A stretch of 64,000 nucleotides of DNA from Anabas testudineus (GCF_900324465.2 NC_046623.1:15033721-15097720), one strand, 5' to 3'; positions 11,240 to 24,125 are shown, numbered from the stretch's first letter. The notes: generated from the letters alone by a model not told the origin. Numbers and translations are program-made.

Positions 11240-14200
11240 TACATCAGAATGATGGAGGTTGAAGTGGGACATCACACTGTGCTGTTGGCACGCTGCCAGG
11301 GTAAATACAGTGCTATTGGTAACCAGTGCACACACTACGGTGCTCCCCTCAGCAAAGGTAAAAAGACAGACACCCTGATTAAAATTTAGATGTTCGGTTT
11401 ATTCGTTTTAAACATAAATTGTGTGTTTTACAGTTGGACCTTGATTAGTAATAATCTGTGGAAGGAAGAAAAATGACAGAACTTTATCTGCTGGAGCTAC
11501 ATGTTGTCATTTAGGCAGAAAAAACAGCTTGTTAACATTACTAGTAGGTAAATGATGTGTGTTTATGTGTATTTATGTGTGGTCAGGGGTTATTTCAGGC
11601 AACAGAGTGCGCTGTCCATGGCACGGTGCGTGTTTCAATGTCCACACTGGAGACCTGGAGGAGTACCCCGGCATGGACTGTTTACCCAGCCACAAGGTAC
11701 AAACCTGACAGATAGGTATTTAGTTTATGGAGACATTTGGAGACATTTTAATTTGTCATTTCGTTTTTTGAAGGTCAAAATTCAAAACAGCAAAGTGTAT
11801 GTGTCTATAAACAAAAAAGTAAGTAGCTTTCCTTTTCTTCTTCCCAGTTATTAGAGTAACGGTTCAAAAATAAAGAGCTGATAGTAGGTTACGTAGCACC
11901 AGGCTGAAATGCAATTATGTAAATAGGCTTTTTGCTCATTCACCCTGTTGATGAGTTTCTATTTTATAGACTCTCAGACAAGAAAAAAGAATAAAGAGTA
12001 TGGGAACTGCAGTACCAGGAGTTACTCACACTATTCTGCTGCTGGGAGGAGGTGAGTGTGGACCACTATATTGTGTATCTGCATATTTTGTAAATCACTT
12101 GATTAATGATTAAAACGATGTACAAGATACAATCATGTGGATGCATTAAACAGAACTGCTACTTACTTACTTTGCAAGAATACTTAGCATTTATAAGCTT
12201 AACTTAAAAATTTACAGATTAATTCAACAGTTGAACAGAGAGAGGAATAAGTAACACGCTGGAATTAATGTCATCTGTTGGATGTAGGTTGGAGCAGGTC
12301 GTCCTAACATGTCCCCTTAGTATCTTAGTGTCTGATGTTGTGTTAACGCTCTGTAAGTGCAGGGGCTGCGTCATTGATCTGCGCTGAGACCCTTCGCCAG
12401 GAAAACTTCAGTGGCCGAATCATCATGGTCACCAGAGACGACCTCTTACCCTACGACAAAACCCGACTTAGCAAGGTGCTGCACAGTAAATATCATGAAC
12501 GGTGACGCTTTGGTGCAGAATATGCATGTTTTATTTTTTTTAATTAGCTGTAAAATTTAAACAAACACACTTTTCCTACTTACAGGTGATGAATGTGGAG
12601 AGTGACAGTATCCTGCTGAGGAGGATGGAGTTTTTCCATCAGTACGACATTGAAGTGTGGCTCAGGAAAGAGGTGAGTGTCTTTCTTGCCTCCTGTACTC
12701 ACATCCTCAGCCTGTTAACCGTGTTTTATCTAATGGTCTCTTTTCTCTGTGCTAAATTTAAATGGGTGCATACATTTTAATTTTCCACGTTTATGAACTC
12801 TCATTGTATTTACAGGCAAAGTCGGTGGACACAGACAAGAAGACAGTCACGTTTGATGATGGTTCAGTTCAGAGTTATGACCAGCTCCTTATCTCGACAG
12901 GCTGCAGGTACAGACAGTGTTTGTGCAGGCACTTAAACATTAGCTTAAACATTCACTCTTAACATTGACTGTAGATTAACAAGTGCCTGGTTTGCACTAA
13001 TACACCGAGAGGATCACACCAGACTCAGAACCTGCACAGGGACTCAAAAGCTACATGCTACACAGATAAAGTAAAATGGCAGATGATAAAATAACATATA
13101 ATAACATAACACATAAACAGATTGTAGGTTCTAATTTAATTTAATGTTGGTGGAAAAAATGTTGTGACATTGCAGAAGCTTATTGAAACAAGGTGAATGC
13201 GCTCTGTAATAAAAGCTAAAGGCGGTCCAACGCCTTTATTTTAATTTATTTGAATACTGTATATAATATTGGTTTCAGACAGTTCAATAAGTAGCTACCT
13301 TAACATTCATAAGCAAGATAAAAACATTTCATTGCAAACCACTACATTGCACTGCATTGCTTATGAACAGTGTCATGGCCTGTTGTTTAGAGCAAAGGGT
13401 CTCGATGTACCTGGCATGAATTTGGGAAACGTCAAGATGTTGGAGACACCAGAGGACGCCCGGCAAATCCACTCAGTCTGTCTGGGCTGCAATGTTGTCC
13501 TCGTGGGAACCTCTTTTGTTGGTACTGAGTTCACAATCTGTAAAATAAGCTCATATTTTTAATTTTGTCAGGAGGGGAAATTACATGGAGATAAAATGTT
13601 TTCTACAATATTACATTTTTCAGGCATGGAAGTTGCATCTTATTTGATAGACAAAGCCTTAAGTATCACAGTGATCGGCAGCAGTGAGATGCCATACCAG
13701 AACACACTGGGTCCTGAAATTGGCAAAGTCACCATGATGGTAAGAAATAGAGAGAGAGCCCCATCTTGTGTCCTCACAGTTCAACTAGTTGTAGTTCAAA
13801 CTCTGTTGTTCCTGCAGATGCTGTCAGAGAAAAATGTGAGATTCTACATGAATGATAATGTGACGGAGGTCAGAGGTGTGGATGGAAAGGTAAAGTTAGA
13901 CGATGCACGTTATACCTGTTTTACTGCTCAGAATTCAGAATATATACACATAAATATATCCTCTGGTTCACTCTCCTTTCTTCCTCAAGGTGAAGGAGGT
14001 TATGCTTAAAAGTGGGAAAGTTCTCCCAGCTGATGTTTTGATTGTTGGCATTGGTAAGTGCACTGTGGTCCATACACAAATCTTTATTCACTCTTCTGTC
14101 CCTTTATTTATCACTCTTTATCTTCTTATTGCACTGGGCAGCAGTAAGATATGAATTTCAAATAAACATATTTCTGACACCTAGCTAATATTTCAGAGCA

Positions 14201-15851
14201 CTAATAGAGCTCAGAGCACGACATCACTTTTGTAAAACCTTTTCTCCTCCTTTCTTCCTTTCTTCTTTCACTAGGCATCATCCCAAACTCAGAGTTCCTG
14301 CAGGGAAGTAAACTACAGATGGACTCAAAAAACTTTGTAACAGTCGACAAGGTCAGATAATAACCTGCTGTTCTCATCTTGCACCTTCATTTTCAACTCA
14401 TAACCACATTTGTTTTCCATGACAACAGTAAATTGCTAATTAACCTACACTGACATTAAAAGCCCCTCATGGTTTTCATGTTGTGGGGTCATGCTGACAG
14501 CTACCACCACCAGCTGGTCTTGATGTTGTATTTGATTGGTGTCTATTCTATTCTATTCTTTAGCCTTTTCTGACCTTATTAAATTCCTATACTTAATACC
14601 AGACCCCACACAGAATTTTGTGGATTGATAAAATATGTTTCCTCACATTAAAACCATTAATCATCAGTTCTCTGTTGCGTGTCCCTCCTGCAGTACATGC
14701 GCACCAATGTCCCTGATGTGTTCTGTGGGGGCGATCTGGCCACTTTTCCACTGGCGATGGCCAAAAACCAGCTGGTGAACATCGGACACTGGCAGATGGC
14801 ACAAGCACATGGTAATGTAGTAAAGTAAAATGCAGTCATAACACTTTGAACGTTACCTGTTATTATATATATTACTATATTTCTGCGGTTACTGTAAAGA
14901 CTCCCTGTTATTTGTTTAACTTTAATATTTTACTGTTGTTTAGGGAGGATTGTTGCTCTGAACATGCTGAACAAACAGACTGAACTTAATTCAGTTCCTT
15001 TCTACTGGACCGTCCTAGTGGGTAAAACCATCCGATATGCAGGTGGGGCACATTAACTCGCTACACGGACTCTAAAATATCTGTTTTCACACCTAATACA
15101 ATTAATTATAAGTCATTTTCTATTGTGCAGGTTATGGAGAAGGGTACACCGAGATTGTAATGAAAGGAACATTTGAGGACAGTAAGTTTCTGGCACTGTA
15201 CATCAAGTAAGTGGAGACAAATCAAAATCATAAAAATATATCCTATAATAGAAACATGTTCTAATATGTTTTTAATATTTTATTTTTTACTCGTAGGAAT
15301 GATGAAGTTATAGCGGCAGCGAGCCTGAACTACGACCCAGCAGCATCAGCAGTAGCTGAGAGGCTCATATCAAGAAAAGTCATCACAAAGAAAGAGGCTC
15401 AGTATGTAACGTGTCTGTTTTCATTCCATCTTACACAGGAGACAGGTTTTCTTTTTATTATTTACCAGACTGAATATATTTTCAACAGTCATGTGTATTT
15501 AAAGCAGCTATTAGTGTTGCTACATGCAGCAAATAAGCTCCAAAAGGCAGCAGATGGACAAACTTATCCTCTGGTTGGTGAACACAGTGGAACATTTAGG
15601 AGCTAAAGAGCCAGATATTTCTGTGATGAGTTGGTAGAAACAAAAACCGAGTGAGTAAAAACTGGATTAAGTCTTGACAGATGACTCTGATACTGAATCT
15701 TAGTGTTACTGAATAAATGGACGTAGAAATAAGCATCTATTTGCTCTGTGATTCCTTGCTGTGAAATCAATAATAAATGTGAGACTAACCGTGCTTCCTG
15801 TTTTCTTCTCCTGACAGATCAGACGACCTGAGCTGGCTACAGTTGTCCTGA
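10483..15851 (+). CDS. aifm4: AIFM3/AIFM4-like Rieske and FAD/NAD oxidoreductase
   Basis: Apoptosis-inducing-factor family flavoprotein with an N-terminal Rieske [2Fe-2S] domain. Nineteen coding exons join in frame: 10483-10501, 10583-10673, 11248-11357, 11587-11696, 11774-11818, 11970-12051, 12363-12475, 12586-12672, 12816-12907, 13391-13521, 13624-13739, 13818-13889, 13990-14053, 14275-14351, 14694-14811, 14944-15042, 15131-15206, 15297-15401, 15818-15851; about 546 residues. Rieske ligands are visible as CTHYGAPL and CPWHGACF. Then come the FAD dinucleotide motif LLLGGGAASLICAETL, the NAD-site motif VLVGTSFVGMEVASYL and the second flavin contact VFCGGDLATFPLA. Human AIFM3 has the same order (about 605 residues) with a longer N-terminus. 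The divergence and short N-terminus suggest the fish paralogue aifm4 rather than aifm3. Exon 3 has a TG repeat in place of a pyrimidine tract; intron 9 holds a Tc1 fragment. Likely a redox enzyme, perhaps mitochondrial; substrate unknown. Confidence 0.88.
11213..11239 (+). repeat. TG microsatellite abutting the exon 3 acceptor of aifm4
   Basis: An uninterrupted TG tract that ends eight bases before the exon starting at 11248. The acceptor reads TTACATCAG with the TG tract where a pyrimidine tract is normally found. Confidence 0.9.
13150..13235 (+). mobile_element. Tc1-like transposon fragment (3' end only)
   Basis: TGTTGTGACATTGCAGAAGC and AAAGCTAAAGGCGGTCCAAC match the 3' end of teleost Tc1-like transposons. 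The same two blocks recur at 23825-23895 next to transposase remains. Only the end survives, inside intron 9 of the AIF-like gene, with no inverted-repeat partner seen. Confidence 0.7.
15530..15720. repeat. Probable dispersed teleost repeat in aifm4 intron 18
   Basis: The phrase AGGAGCTAAAGAGCCAGATA followed by GATGAGTTGGTAGAAACAAA resembles a repeat that I recognise from many teleost genomes. Ends are not defined and the family is not named; identification is from memory. Confidence 0.4.
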
Positions 15852-17766
15852 CGTAAACTCGTCTTTGTCTCATCCGTCATTCACCTGTCTCTCCGTCGCC
15901 ACCTCTGTCACGGAGCACAAAAGAGTTTGAGGACGTGATCAAAACGTTTGATTCAGAGAAGAGACGGACTTCACTGACGACGTTCTGTGTTTTAATCCTG
16001 GCGTGTGGAAGTATTGGATCTAAACTGTGTGTCGTACAGTCGCTCACTTATGAGACTCCACCATGGAAACAACAGATACCTCAAATGGATGCAGCTTTTC
16101 TGACTTCTTTTTTTTAATTATTTCATTCGATTTTTTTATTACATTAACAAACTCAACACATCGCCTCTAAGATGCCTCCGTATGTTCTCTGCTGTTGTCA
16201 TTTGAAAGGCTGGACCGTGGTGCCCACTGTGGCCATGTAGTCTGTGGTCTGTTCAGTGTAAGGGGGGATTAGGAGAACACAGGGGGGGAGCGCTCAGCTC
16301 TTTTAAGCACAGATGCTGAAATACGCAACGGTAACAAAACGCACCAACAGGGAACAAAAGGCCGTCGACAAACAGCCCACTCAAAGGCAGCGAGACAAAA
16401 CCGCCACAAAAGAAATGCTGCGCTTTGAGTGAAGGTCGTCCCTCTACAAAATCATAGGTCAATTATTTCCTGTTGGCTGATTTGAATTTTTGTTGCTTCT
16501 TCTTATTTATAATGTCTTAATGGCTCATCTCTGACCGGTTGTGTGCAGAGGGAGGATTGGATTGACTGATAGCTTCATTCCCCAAAGTTATATATTGTAA
16601 ATTTAAATAACTGAAAATTAAGATTGTTCAAGTTCCAGCTAAAAGGCATTTGGAAAAAGTTGTTCCCTGTATCTTTAATGATAGACTAAACACATTTCCG
16701 TGCATATGTTGCCCTCCAATGTTGAAGCTAACTGTAGAATCGTTTCCATCTTTCACTTGACCACATGCATTAGAGCGTTATGCTGTAAACCCACTGAAAA
16801 TTACGAATAAATATTATTTTTTGAATTCAAGGGCTAAGAAAAATATCAGTTTTGTGTTGTAACAATACACTTTAAAGACAACAGGATGTTTTTTTTAATT
16901 AAAACTTTTTTGTTTTGTATTTTACTTTGTGTTTCTTGCATTAAAAAAACAACTCAGGCACAATAAAACCAACTCTTTCACATATATTGACTCATCACTG
17001 TTGGAGCAGCTGCTTCATTCGGGGACTGCGTGACTTTTCTGCCATCTATCGTGCAGCAGTGATAATGTTGCTACGATTTCCTGCAGCTTGGAAAAAGAAC
17101 AAAACACTAATAACATGTTCTTCTTTGCTTTACAGTCCAGACTTCATGCAGATTTTAGTCTTTCCGAAGTTGCAGCTCTGTCATTTGTCTTTTTTAACAG
17201 TGTAGAACAGCAAGTGAACAGCAGAAAGAGATGAAAATATAAATACAAACCCCTTTCCACATTAGAAACACTGTATTAGACAGTGAGACAGCATGTCTTA
17301 GTTTAAATTAATAAGCTGCCCACAGACATGCTCTGTGTAAATGGTTTTCTAAGACGGGACACTACATTGTAGTGGTGACTTGACTTGACCTGTGGACATG
17401 CAGTCAGTTCAGTGGTATTATCCTGATTGGGTTTCAGCCCTGAAAGATTAACTTTTGTCGAAGTGTTAAATAATTTAGCAGCACAAGATAAACTGTACAA
17501 ATCATCTATTAAGGTTTTACAAGGCCTACAGAGAAGGAGGTCCTGTCCTGAAACGCTGACAGTTGCTGCACGGATAAATATCTAGTTTCTGACGAAGGAA
17601 GCATTGCTATCAGGTCCTTTAAATGGTGTCGATTTGGCAAAATGCTCAGTTTCTCCTCAGTCCAACGCCTCCATGTTGACACCAGGGACCCTCACTGCAT
17701 CTGTTTTACACTGAACCATTAAAGTCTGACGACGACCAACAAGAGGCTCCCGTTTGCTCCTTTAAT
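15852..17766. other. 3'UTR of aifm4 and convergent spacer
   Basis: Downstream of the AIF-like stop. A polyadenylation signal AATAAA at 16806-16811 would give a 3'UTR of about 1 kb. The remainder to 17766 should contain the 3'UTR of the minus-strand LIAT1-like gene. Small open frames here show no family resemblance. Confidence 0.45.
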
Positions 17767-18911
17767 TTAGTCTATGCTCAGCTGCAGCAACGACACAGTC
17801 TCCTGTTGGTTAGTCCCAGTGAAAGCCTTTTTCTCTGTGCTCTTTTTAGGAAAACTCTGTCTCAAGCTTTCCTGGGTTTCTTTTAACAGAGCCTCTCTGT
17901 ATGCGATGTAACGCTGCCGTCTGTTGGCTCTGTAAAGCTCCAGCCTCTTCTCCTCAGCCTGGGGGTCCTCCAGCACTCCCTCCCACCTCACGCTCTCCTT
18001 GGCACTGAGCTCTGTTATAAATCCCTGAGCCGCGGCTCCACGGCTGCTGGTTTTGTTTGTTGCTGAGAGTGGAGCTGGTGAATCCTTGGGGTGCTTTTTT
18101 CTTCTCCGGCTGCTGCCGCAGAGCCGTTCTCCGTCCTTTTTACCGGTAGCTCTGAGCTTTGACCCCCAGCTTCTGTCCTGACCTGGACTTCGAGGGGGCA
18201 ACAGGGACACTGTGGAGGTCTCAGGAGGCAACGACACAGTCTGAGGTTTCCCTGTAAGGGGGGGCAACATAAACATGTAGGTTTATGTACAGAACCAGAC
18301 AAGGCTAAGAGTTTAGATTACTAATGACTCCCTTATGAATTAACGGGCTAATGACTTGGTTTATGGTAATGAGCAGTAAAAGGCTGGTGGGGGGGGGGCG
18401 TCTATTCTTTAATAACCTGCTCAGCTCTTTGGAGAATCCTCTACCACCACCACATGATGCAAACTACTGTTTACAGTGTGAACATCTACAGTGACCTTCA
18501 TTTGAACTGCTTTAGATTTAACTCTGTAGCATGACTAATTAAAAATGTGGGTTTATATGAAAATACTAGTATATAGTATTTCAGTTATGTGCATGTATAA
18601 GCAAATATATCTAAACTTCATTTATTAGACCAAACAAATATATATTAAACATACTAAAACTATGAAAATATGATAAATGAATGTAGATTAATGTAAAATT
18701 AGTTCAACCAAGCTTCAGCAGACTCATTAAAGCATAATTAATAAACTCCACATTACTGTGGACTCCTGATTAAAACTTACTGTGAGTACTGACCTTCATT
18801 TTCTGGAGGACTGATGGAGACAGTGGTTTTCTTTATTCTCTTCTTTCTCTTCTTGTTATTGTCACAGCTCTTTGGAGGTTGCAGCACTTTACACGTTTTG
18901 TCTTCAGGCAT
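17767..18911 (-). CDS. LIAT1-like small basic protein (C17orf97 homologue?)
   Basis: Two coding exons on the minus strand, 18911-18794 and 18251-17767, join in phase to about 200 residues. An upstream exon may exist, since a good acceptor lies at about 18950 and the frame stays open. The N-terminal part carries a lysine/arginine cluster (NNKKRKKRIKK). The middle is low-complexity, Ser/Pro-rich. The C-terminal part holds a charged, helix-like block (SVRWEGVLEDPQAEEKRLEL then YRANRRQRYIAYREALL). That layout, a Lys-rich segment followed by one conserved block, fits LIAT1 (ligand of the arginyltransferase ATE1), whose human gene also lies at 17p13.3. I cannot confirm residue-level similarity, so the name stays tentative; the two spliced exons are more certain than the family. 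Confidence 0.55.
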
Positions 18912-19270
18912 GACTTGTTTCTTTCCTCTAACCGGGTCTGAATACAACTGAAATAAGAAACTTCTCAGATAAATCCGCTCACTCTTCGTTGAAGACAACT
19001 GCAAAAATAAAAACAGGAGTTTCCTGAACCTGCACATGGAAACAAACAAGTGGGGCTAAAAACGGCAGCTGCTGTGGCCTTCAGCCCGAAACAAGCTGTC
19101 AAACGTTTGTACATCCACACAAAAGCAGTAAAAGTGATAAATACTCGATGCTACTTCGGTATTTTGGATTTTGAGTCTTTGTTCCGGGTTCAAGTTTTTC
19201 CACAATCACGCTGCAGCGCTGCGTTTCCTGGTAACGCGTCTCCACGGCGACAGGACCCGCCCTCACTGAG

Positions 19271-20595
19271 CCATGTAAGGAAGTACTGTGAGGTGTGTAA
19301 AAGTACTACGATCCATGTAAGGAAGTACTGTGAGGTGTGTAAAAGTACTACGATCCATGTAAGGAAGTACTGTGAGGTGTGTAAAAGTACTACGATCCAT
19401 GTAAGGAAGTACTGTGAGATGTGTGTAAAAGTACTACGATCCATGTAAGGAAGTACTGTGAGGTGTGTAAAAGTACTATGATCCATGTAAGAGGTACTGT
19501 GAGGTGTGTAAAAGTACTATGATCCATGTAAGGAAGTACTGTGAGGTGTGTAAAAGTACTACGATCCATGTAAGGAAGTACTGTGAGGTGTGTAAAAGTA
19601 CTACGATCCATGTAAGGAAGTACTGTGAGGTGTGTAAAAGTACTATGATCCATGTAAGGAAGTACTGTGAGGTGTGTAAAAGTACTACGATCCATGTAAG
19701 GAAGTACTGTGAGGTGTGTAAAAGTACTACGATCCATGTAAGGAAGTACTGTGAGGTGTGTAAAAGTACTATGATCCATGTAAGAGGTACTGTGAGGTGT
19801 GTAAAAGTACTATGATCCATGTAAGGAAGTACTGTGAGGTGTGTAAAAGTACTACGATCCATGTAAGGAAGTACTGTGAGATGTGTGTAAAAGTACTACG
19901 ATCCATGTAAGGAAGTACTGTGAGGTGTGTAAAAGTACTATGATCCATGTAAGAGGTACTGTGAGGTGTGTAAAAGTACTATGATCCATGTAAGGAAGTA
20001 CTGTGAGGTGTGTAAAAGTACTACGATCCATGTAAGGAAGTACTGTGAGGTGTGTAAAAGTACTACGATCCATGTAAGGAAGTACTGTGAGGTGTGTAAA
20101 AGTACTACGATCCATGTAAGGAAGTACTGTGAGGTGTGTAAAAGTACTACGATCCATGTAAGGAAGTACTGTGATGTGTGTAAAAGTACTATGATCCATG
20201 TAAGAGGTACTGTGAGGTGTGTAAAAGTACTATGATCCATGTAAGGAAGTACTGTGAGGTGTGTAAAAGTACTACGATCCATGTAAGGAAGTACTGTGAG
20301 GTGTGTAAAAGTACTATGATCCATGTAAGGAAGTACTGTGACATGTGTGTAAAAGTACTATGATCCATGTAAGGAAGTACTGTGAGGTGTGTAAAAGTAC
20401 TATGATCCATGTAAGGAAGTACTGTGAGGTGTGTAAAAGTACTATGATCCATGTAAGGAAGTACTGTGATGTGTGTAAAAGTACTATGATCCATGTAAGG
20501 AAGTACTGTGAGGTGTGTAAAAGTACTATGATCTCTATATAGAAGTACTGTGACATGTGTGTAAAAGTACTATGAACTCTGTATGAAAGTACTCT
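19271..20595. repeat. 42-bp minisatellite, about 31 units, with 462-bp higher-order structure
   Basis: The unit is 42 bp, containing GTAAGGAAGTACTGTGAGGT and GTAAAAGTACTACGATCCAT. Variants: C or T in TA(C/T)GATCC; units two bases shorter (AAGAGGTACTG); units with GATGTGTGT. The order of variants repeats every 462 bp: the short unit and its neighbours at about 19480-19860 recur at about 19940-20325. Since 42 is a multiple of three, several frames on both strands stay open, giving false 14-residue-repeat proteins. The last units (20530-20595) are degenerate. It starts about 220 bp upstream of the LIAT1-like 5' region. Confidence 0.97.
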
Positions 20596-20741
20596 GATCC
20601 GTGTACAGGGGACCCTGTCTTTTCTGTGGTGGAGTCTGTAGAAGGTGGATGTGAACCCTCCTCTCTGTAAGACTCCACCTGTTAATCAGTGGGATATAAA
20701 ATACATGTCAGTAAAAACTAACTGTTTCAGATACATCCTAT

Positions 20742-20790
20742 TACTACTGATACTACTGATACTACTGATACTACTGATACTACTGATACT
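20742..20790 (+). repeat. 9-bp tandem repeat (TACTACTGA)
   Basis: About five to six copies of TACTACTGA in direct tandem, 150 bp beyond the end of the 42-bp minisatellite. Confidence 0.9.
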
Positions 20791-20799
20791 TCCTGTCAT

Positions 20800-23289
20800 C
20801 CTGATACAAGCGAGCACAGGACCCTTCGCTGAAACCGGAGCAGTGTGGGACCTGCTTGGCATTACTATTTTAAGCCTTGAATAAATGGGCCTTCAGACTT
20901 TCTCTGTATTTTTGTTTACCGTGTATCAGTACTTCGATCACACCTAAAGAGCCAGAATCACACTATTACTACACAAAAAAAGCAAATATGTAATTAAACT
21001 ACTTGAATCATTATGCAGATATGAATATAGATGCACTACCGAATAACTACTGCAAAGTGTGGTTTAAATACTAGTTTAATGACGTGCAGTTCGCTTCTGT
21101 CAACACTGGGAGTCAGTGTGTACCAGTGTGATTAGTCTGTCTCTAAAACTGTTTTAACATTTAACCATTTTCCTTTTAAACCATATAGAAACTACAATAT
21201 CAACTAGGCTCCTGCTCACACACCAACTTCAGCGTTCATTCTGGGTGGTGTTTGAATTTAAGCTCGACATTCACTCTCCTTTTTGCTGCCGGGTTTACAC
21301 GAACTCCGTTAAGCTGCTAAATGCTCCACAGTTACTCATTCACTGAGCAGGTAGTGTAAAAATAGCAGGCGAATCAACAGAGTAAAAGCAGTGAGAGTGA
21401 AATAAACATGAACAATTTGGGCACAAAAACTGAAACAAGGAGCTGAAACTCAACAGGAAAGTTTGCATGAATATTATCAGTATTTTTATTTCAATACACA
21501 AAGTGCTTTTATTGTTGTTCAAGTGACTCAATACTAGTTTTATATTGCTACATGGGGATTTCATTTGTCGCCTCTGACAACATGAAAAGCATGCAGTGTG
21601 GTATTTCCCAGGGAGTTTCCATCCTATTCCTGTTGCACCAAACCCTGACCCCCACTAGTTCCTCAGTGCGGTAAACACATTAAATGCATGTGGACACAGA
21701 AACAAACACACGAGCTGAAATGGTTCAGATGCCCTTTGTAGGTCCTGCACACTCGACAACCTTTCTAATATCCACTAGGTGACTAAATTTGGCTTTTGGG
21801 TGCTATGTTATGTCTGCTGTTCAGCCGTACACCCACAGAGTCTAAGAATAGACTCTGAGCTCAAACAAGTCTGTCCTGCTTCTGCATTTCCCCCCACATA
21901 TCTTCCAGTAATGCTTACAGGAAGAAAGAGGATAAATCACGATGCTGAGTCAGAGAAGGCACATAGCATTCACGGAAGAGCGTTCGCAGTGAAGTGCTGA
22001 TGTCATACAGGTGGTTTCTCACCTCAAAAACAAAGTAATATTGTTTGTACAGATCATTCACGGCCTCCAGAAAGCACGATTAGCTTCCACAGCTTAACCT
22101 ATGTACGTTTTAACACAACCTCAATTCACCATTTCCTCTTCTTAATCATTTGATTTGCGTCTTTATGTGTTGTGAACCATGTTCCTGCTCACGTCTCGTT
22201 CTGATGAGCTTGCGAGTCACGAACAGCGGTGGGGGAAGATGTGACTCACACACTTCTCCATCTGTTCAACTTGAGTTGCAGTAAGTGCACCGGCATCTGC
22301 TTGCAAGACCATTTTTCAACAACAGCCCAACAGCTTTTGCAATCGTGCCAAAGACTTTGTTTGGAGGACACTTTTACATTAAAGCCCTACAAATTGAATG
22401 TCAGTATAGACTGTACAGTTTTCTGGATCATCTGATAAAGCATTTAATGGCCAGTTTGTGTTGAATAGGTGAATTTAGTACTTTAAAAACAGTAAATATT
22501 GGATCATATTTTTCATTCAACTCACACCAAACAGCCAGCAGCTATTAGGATGGTGAACTCTTTAAAGAATATGCACATATAGGCCACGTGAAAGACAACA
22601 ATATGGCAGCTCATAAGCTGCTCAAACCAAAAAATAGAGTCAGTGGTAGATTGGCTTGTTTTTTATACCCATTGAAACTTAAATGATTTGTGTTTCCATT
22701 GAAAAAGCATCATATGAGTGTGAGTCCTGTTCAAAATCTACTGTTACTCACATATTCTGTGGATAAAAAACGCTATTGTTAGAAACTAAGCAGGGGTTGG
22801 GGAACACATAGGAATGAGACAGCGTATTTGGCCTTGTGTGGATTTGCTGTGTGTGCTCGCTGTGGCAGGTGACAGTGAGGACGCAGCTTCTCAAACTGCA
22901 GCAACATTAAACCTGCAGAGTGACGAGACAGAAAAAAAAGGAGCCCGGCCCAGTCTGATGTCTCTGGAGGCCGTTTGCAGTCTTTGCTGTCTTAACACAG
23001 CTTTTGTGCAATTGGTTGCAGTTTCAACTAATTAACTGCTTTGTCAGCAAACTCGTTATTTTTTCCTTAATCACTCTTAAAAGTCAGTCGCTGCACATGT
23101 AATATCTAACATGGACGCTGAGACGATGGGAACATGTTAAAATTAATGTTAAACAACATGTTAAAATTGCAACAACACAAAACTGATGATAATGAGCTAA
23201 TGAAATCCAACATAATATTTCTTAACTTAGTGCTAAGGGAAGAAACACCACTTCCTCTGTGCAAGGTGGCAAATATTACAGCAGTAAAC
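20800..23289. other. Intergenic, nothing recognised
   Basis: Mostly AT-rich single-copy-looking DNA. A 73-codon open frame at 22814-23035 has no family features that I know. No RNA gene or promoter recognised. Confidence 0.4.
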
Positions 23290-23936
23290 GTCACTGCTGT
23301 CCTTTGTGGTAATGAAAATGTATGTTCTTTACGTGTTAAAAATAAAACACAACACTGCGTTAAGAACTGTCCAATGGAAGAAGGTCATGTGGTCTGATGA
23401 GTCCAGATTTACCCTGTTCCAGAGTGATGGGAGCATCAAGGTAAGAAGAGAGGCAGGTGGAGTGATGCACCCATCATGCCTAGTACTGTACAAGCCTGTG
23501 GGGGTAGTGCTATGATCTGGGGCTGCTGCAGTTGGTCAGGTCCAGGTTTAGCAATGTTATGTGTCCAAAGAATGAGGTCAGCTGACTACCTGACCAGGTT
23601 ATTACATCAGTGGATTTGTTCTTCCCTGATGACATGGGGATACTCCAAGATGAGAAATTGTGAAAGGCTGATTCAGGGAGCATGACTCATCGTTTTCACA
23701 CACTTGGCCACCTCAGAGTCCAGACTTCAACCCCATTGAGAATCCTCTGGATGTGCTGGAGAAGACTTTGCTCCTCATCAATACAGGATCTTTGAGGAAG
23801 ATTAATTCAACTCAGAATAAGATTAAATGTTGTGACACTGCAGAAACGTGTCGGTGAATGTGTGTATTCAAAGCTAAAGGTGGTTCAATGAGATATCAGA
23901 GTGTGTGACTGACTTGTTTTTGGACGGGCAGTGTCT
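23290..23936 (+). mobile_element. Decayed Tc1/mariner DNA transposon (Tc1-like), 5'-truncated
   Basis: Transposase remains: WSDESRFTLFQSDGS at about 23396-23440, then in a different frame GGSAMIWGCCSWSGPG (about 23500-23550), then a third-frame stretch over 23700-23770 whose DNA reads ACCCCATTGAGAATC (the conserved NPIEN block). The 3' terminal region follows (TGACACTGCAGAAACGTGT, AAAGCTAAAGGTGGT) and ends near GGGCAGTG at 23929-23936. At least two frame changes and in-frame stops, and the 5' half is missing, so it is inactive. It ends just where the mir22 host promoter begins. Confidence 0.85.
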
Positions 23937-23939
23937 CCG

Positions 23940-24056
23940 CTGCCCTGTTGCCTGCGCACCTTGCGTGTCACGTCAGACTCGGACGCAGATTCTGACGTCC
24001 GCTTCTCGTGGCTGCCTACGTCATTACGCTGCCAGCTGATCGGAGTGGGAAGCCGG

Positions 24057-24125
<69 letters not shown>

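Noticed and set aside
19190-20556. Several open frames of 65-132 codons on both strands with 14-residue repeats
   Set aside because: They follow from the 42-bp tandem unit, which is a multiple of three and lacks stops in several frames. No start context, splice sites or non-repeat domain.
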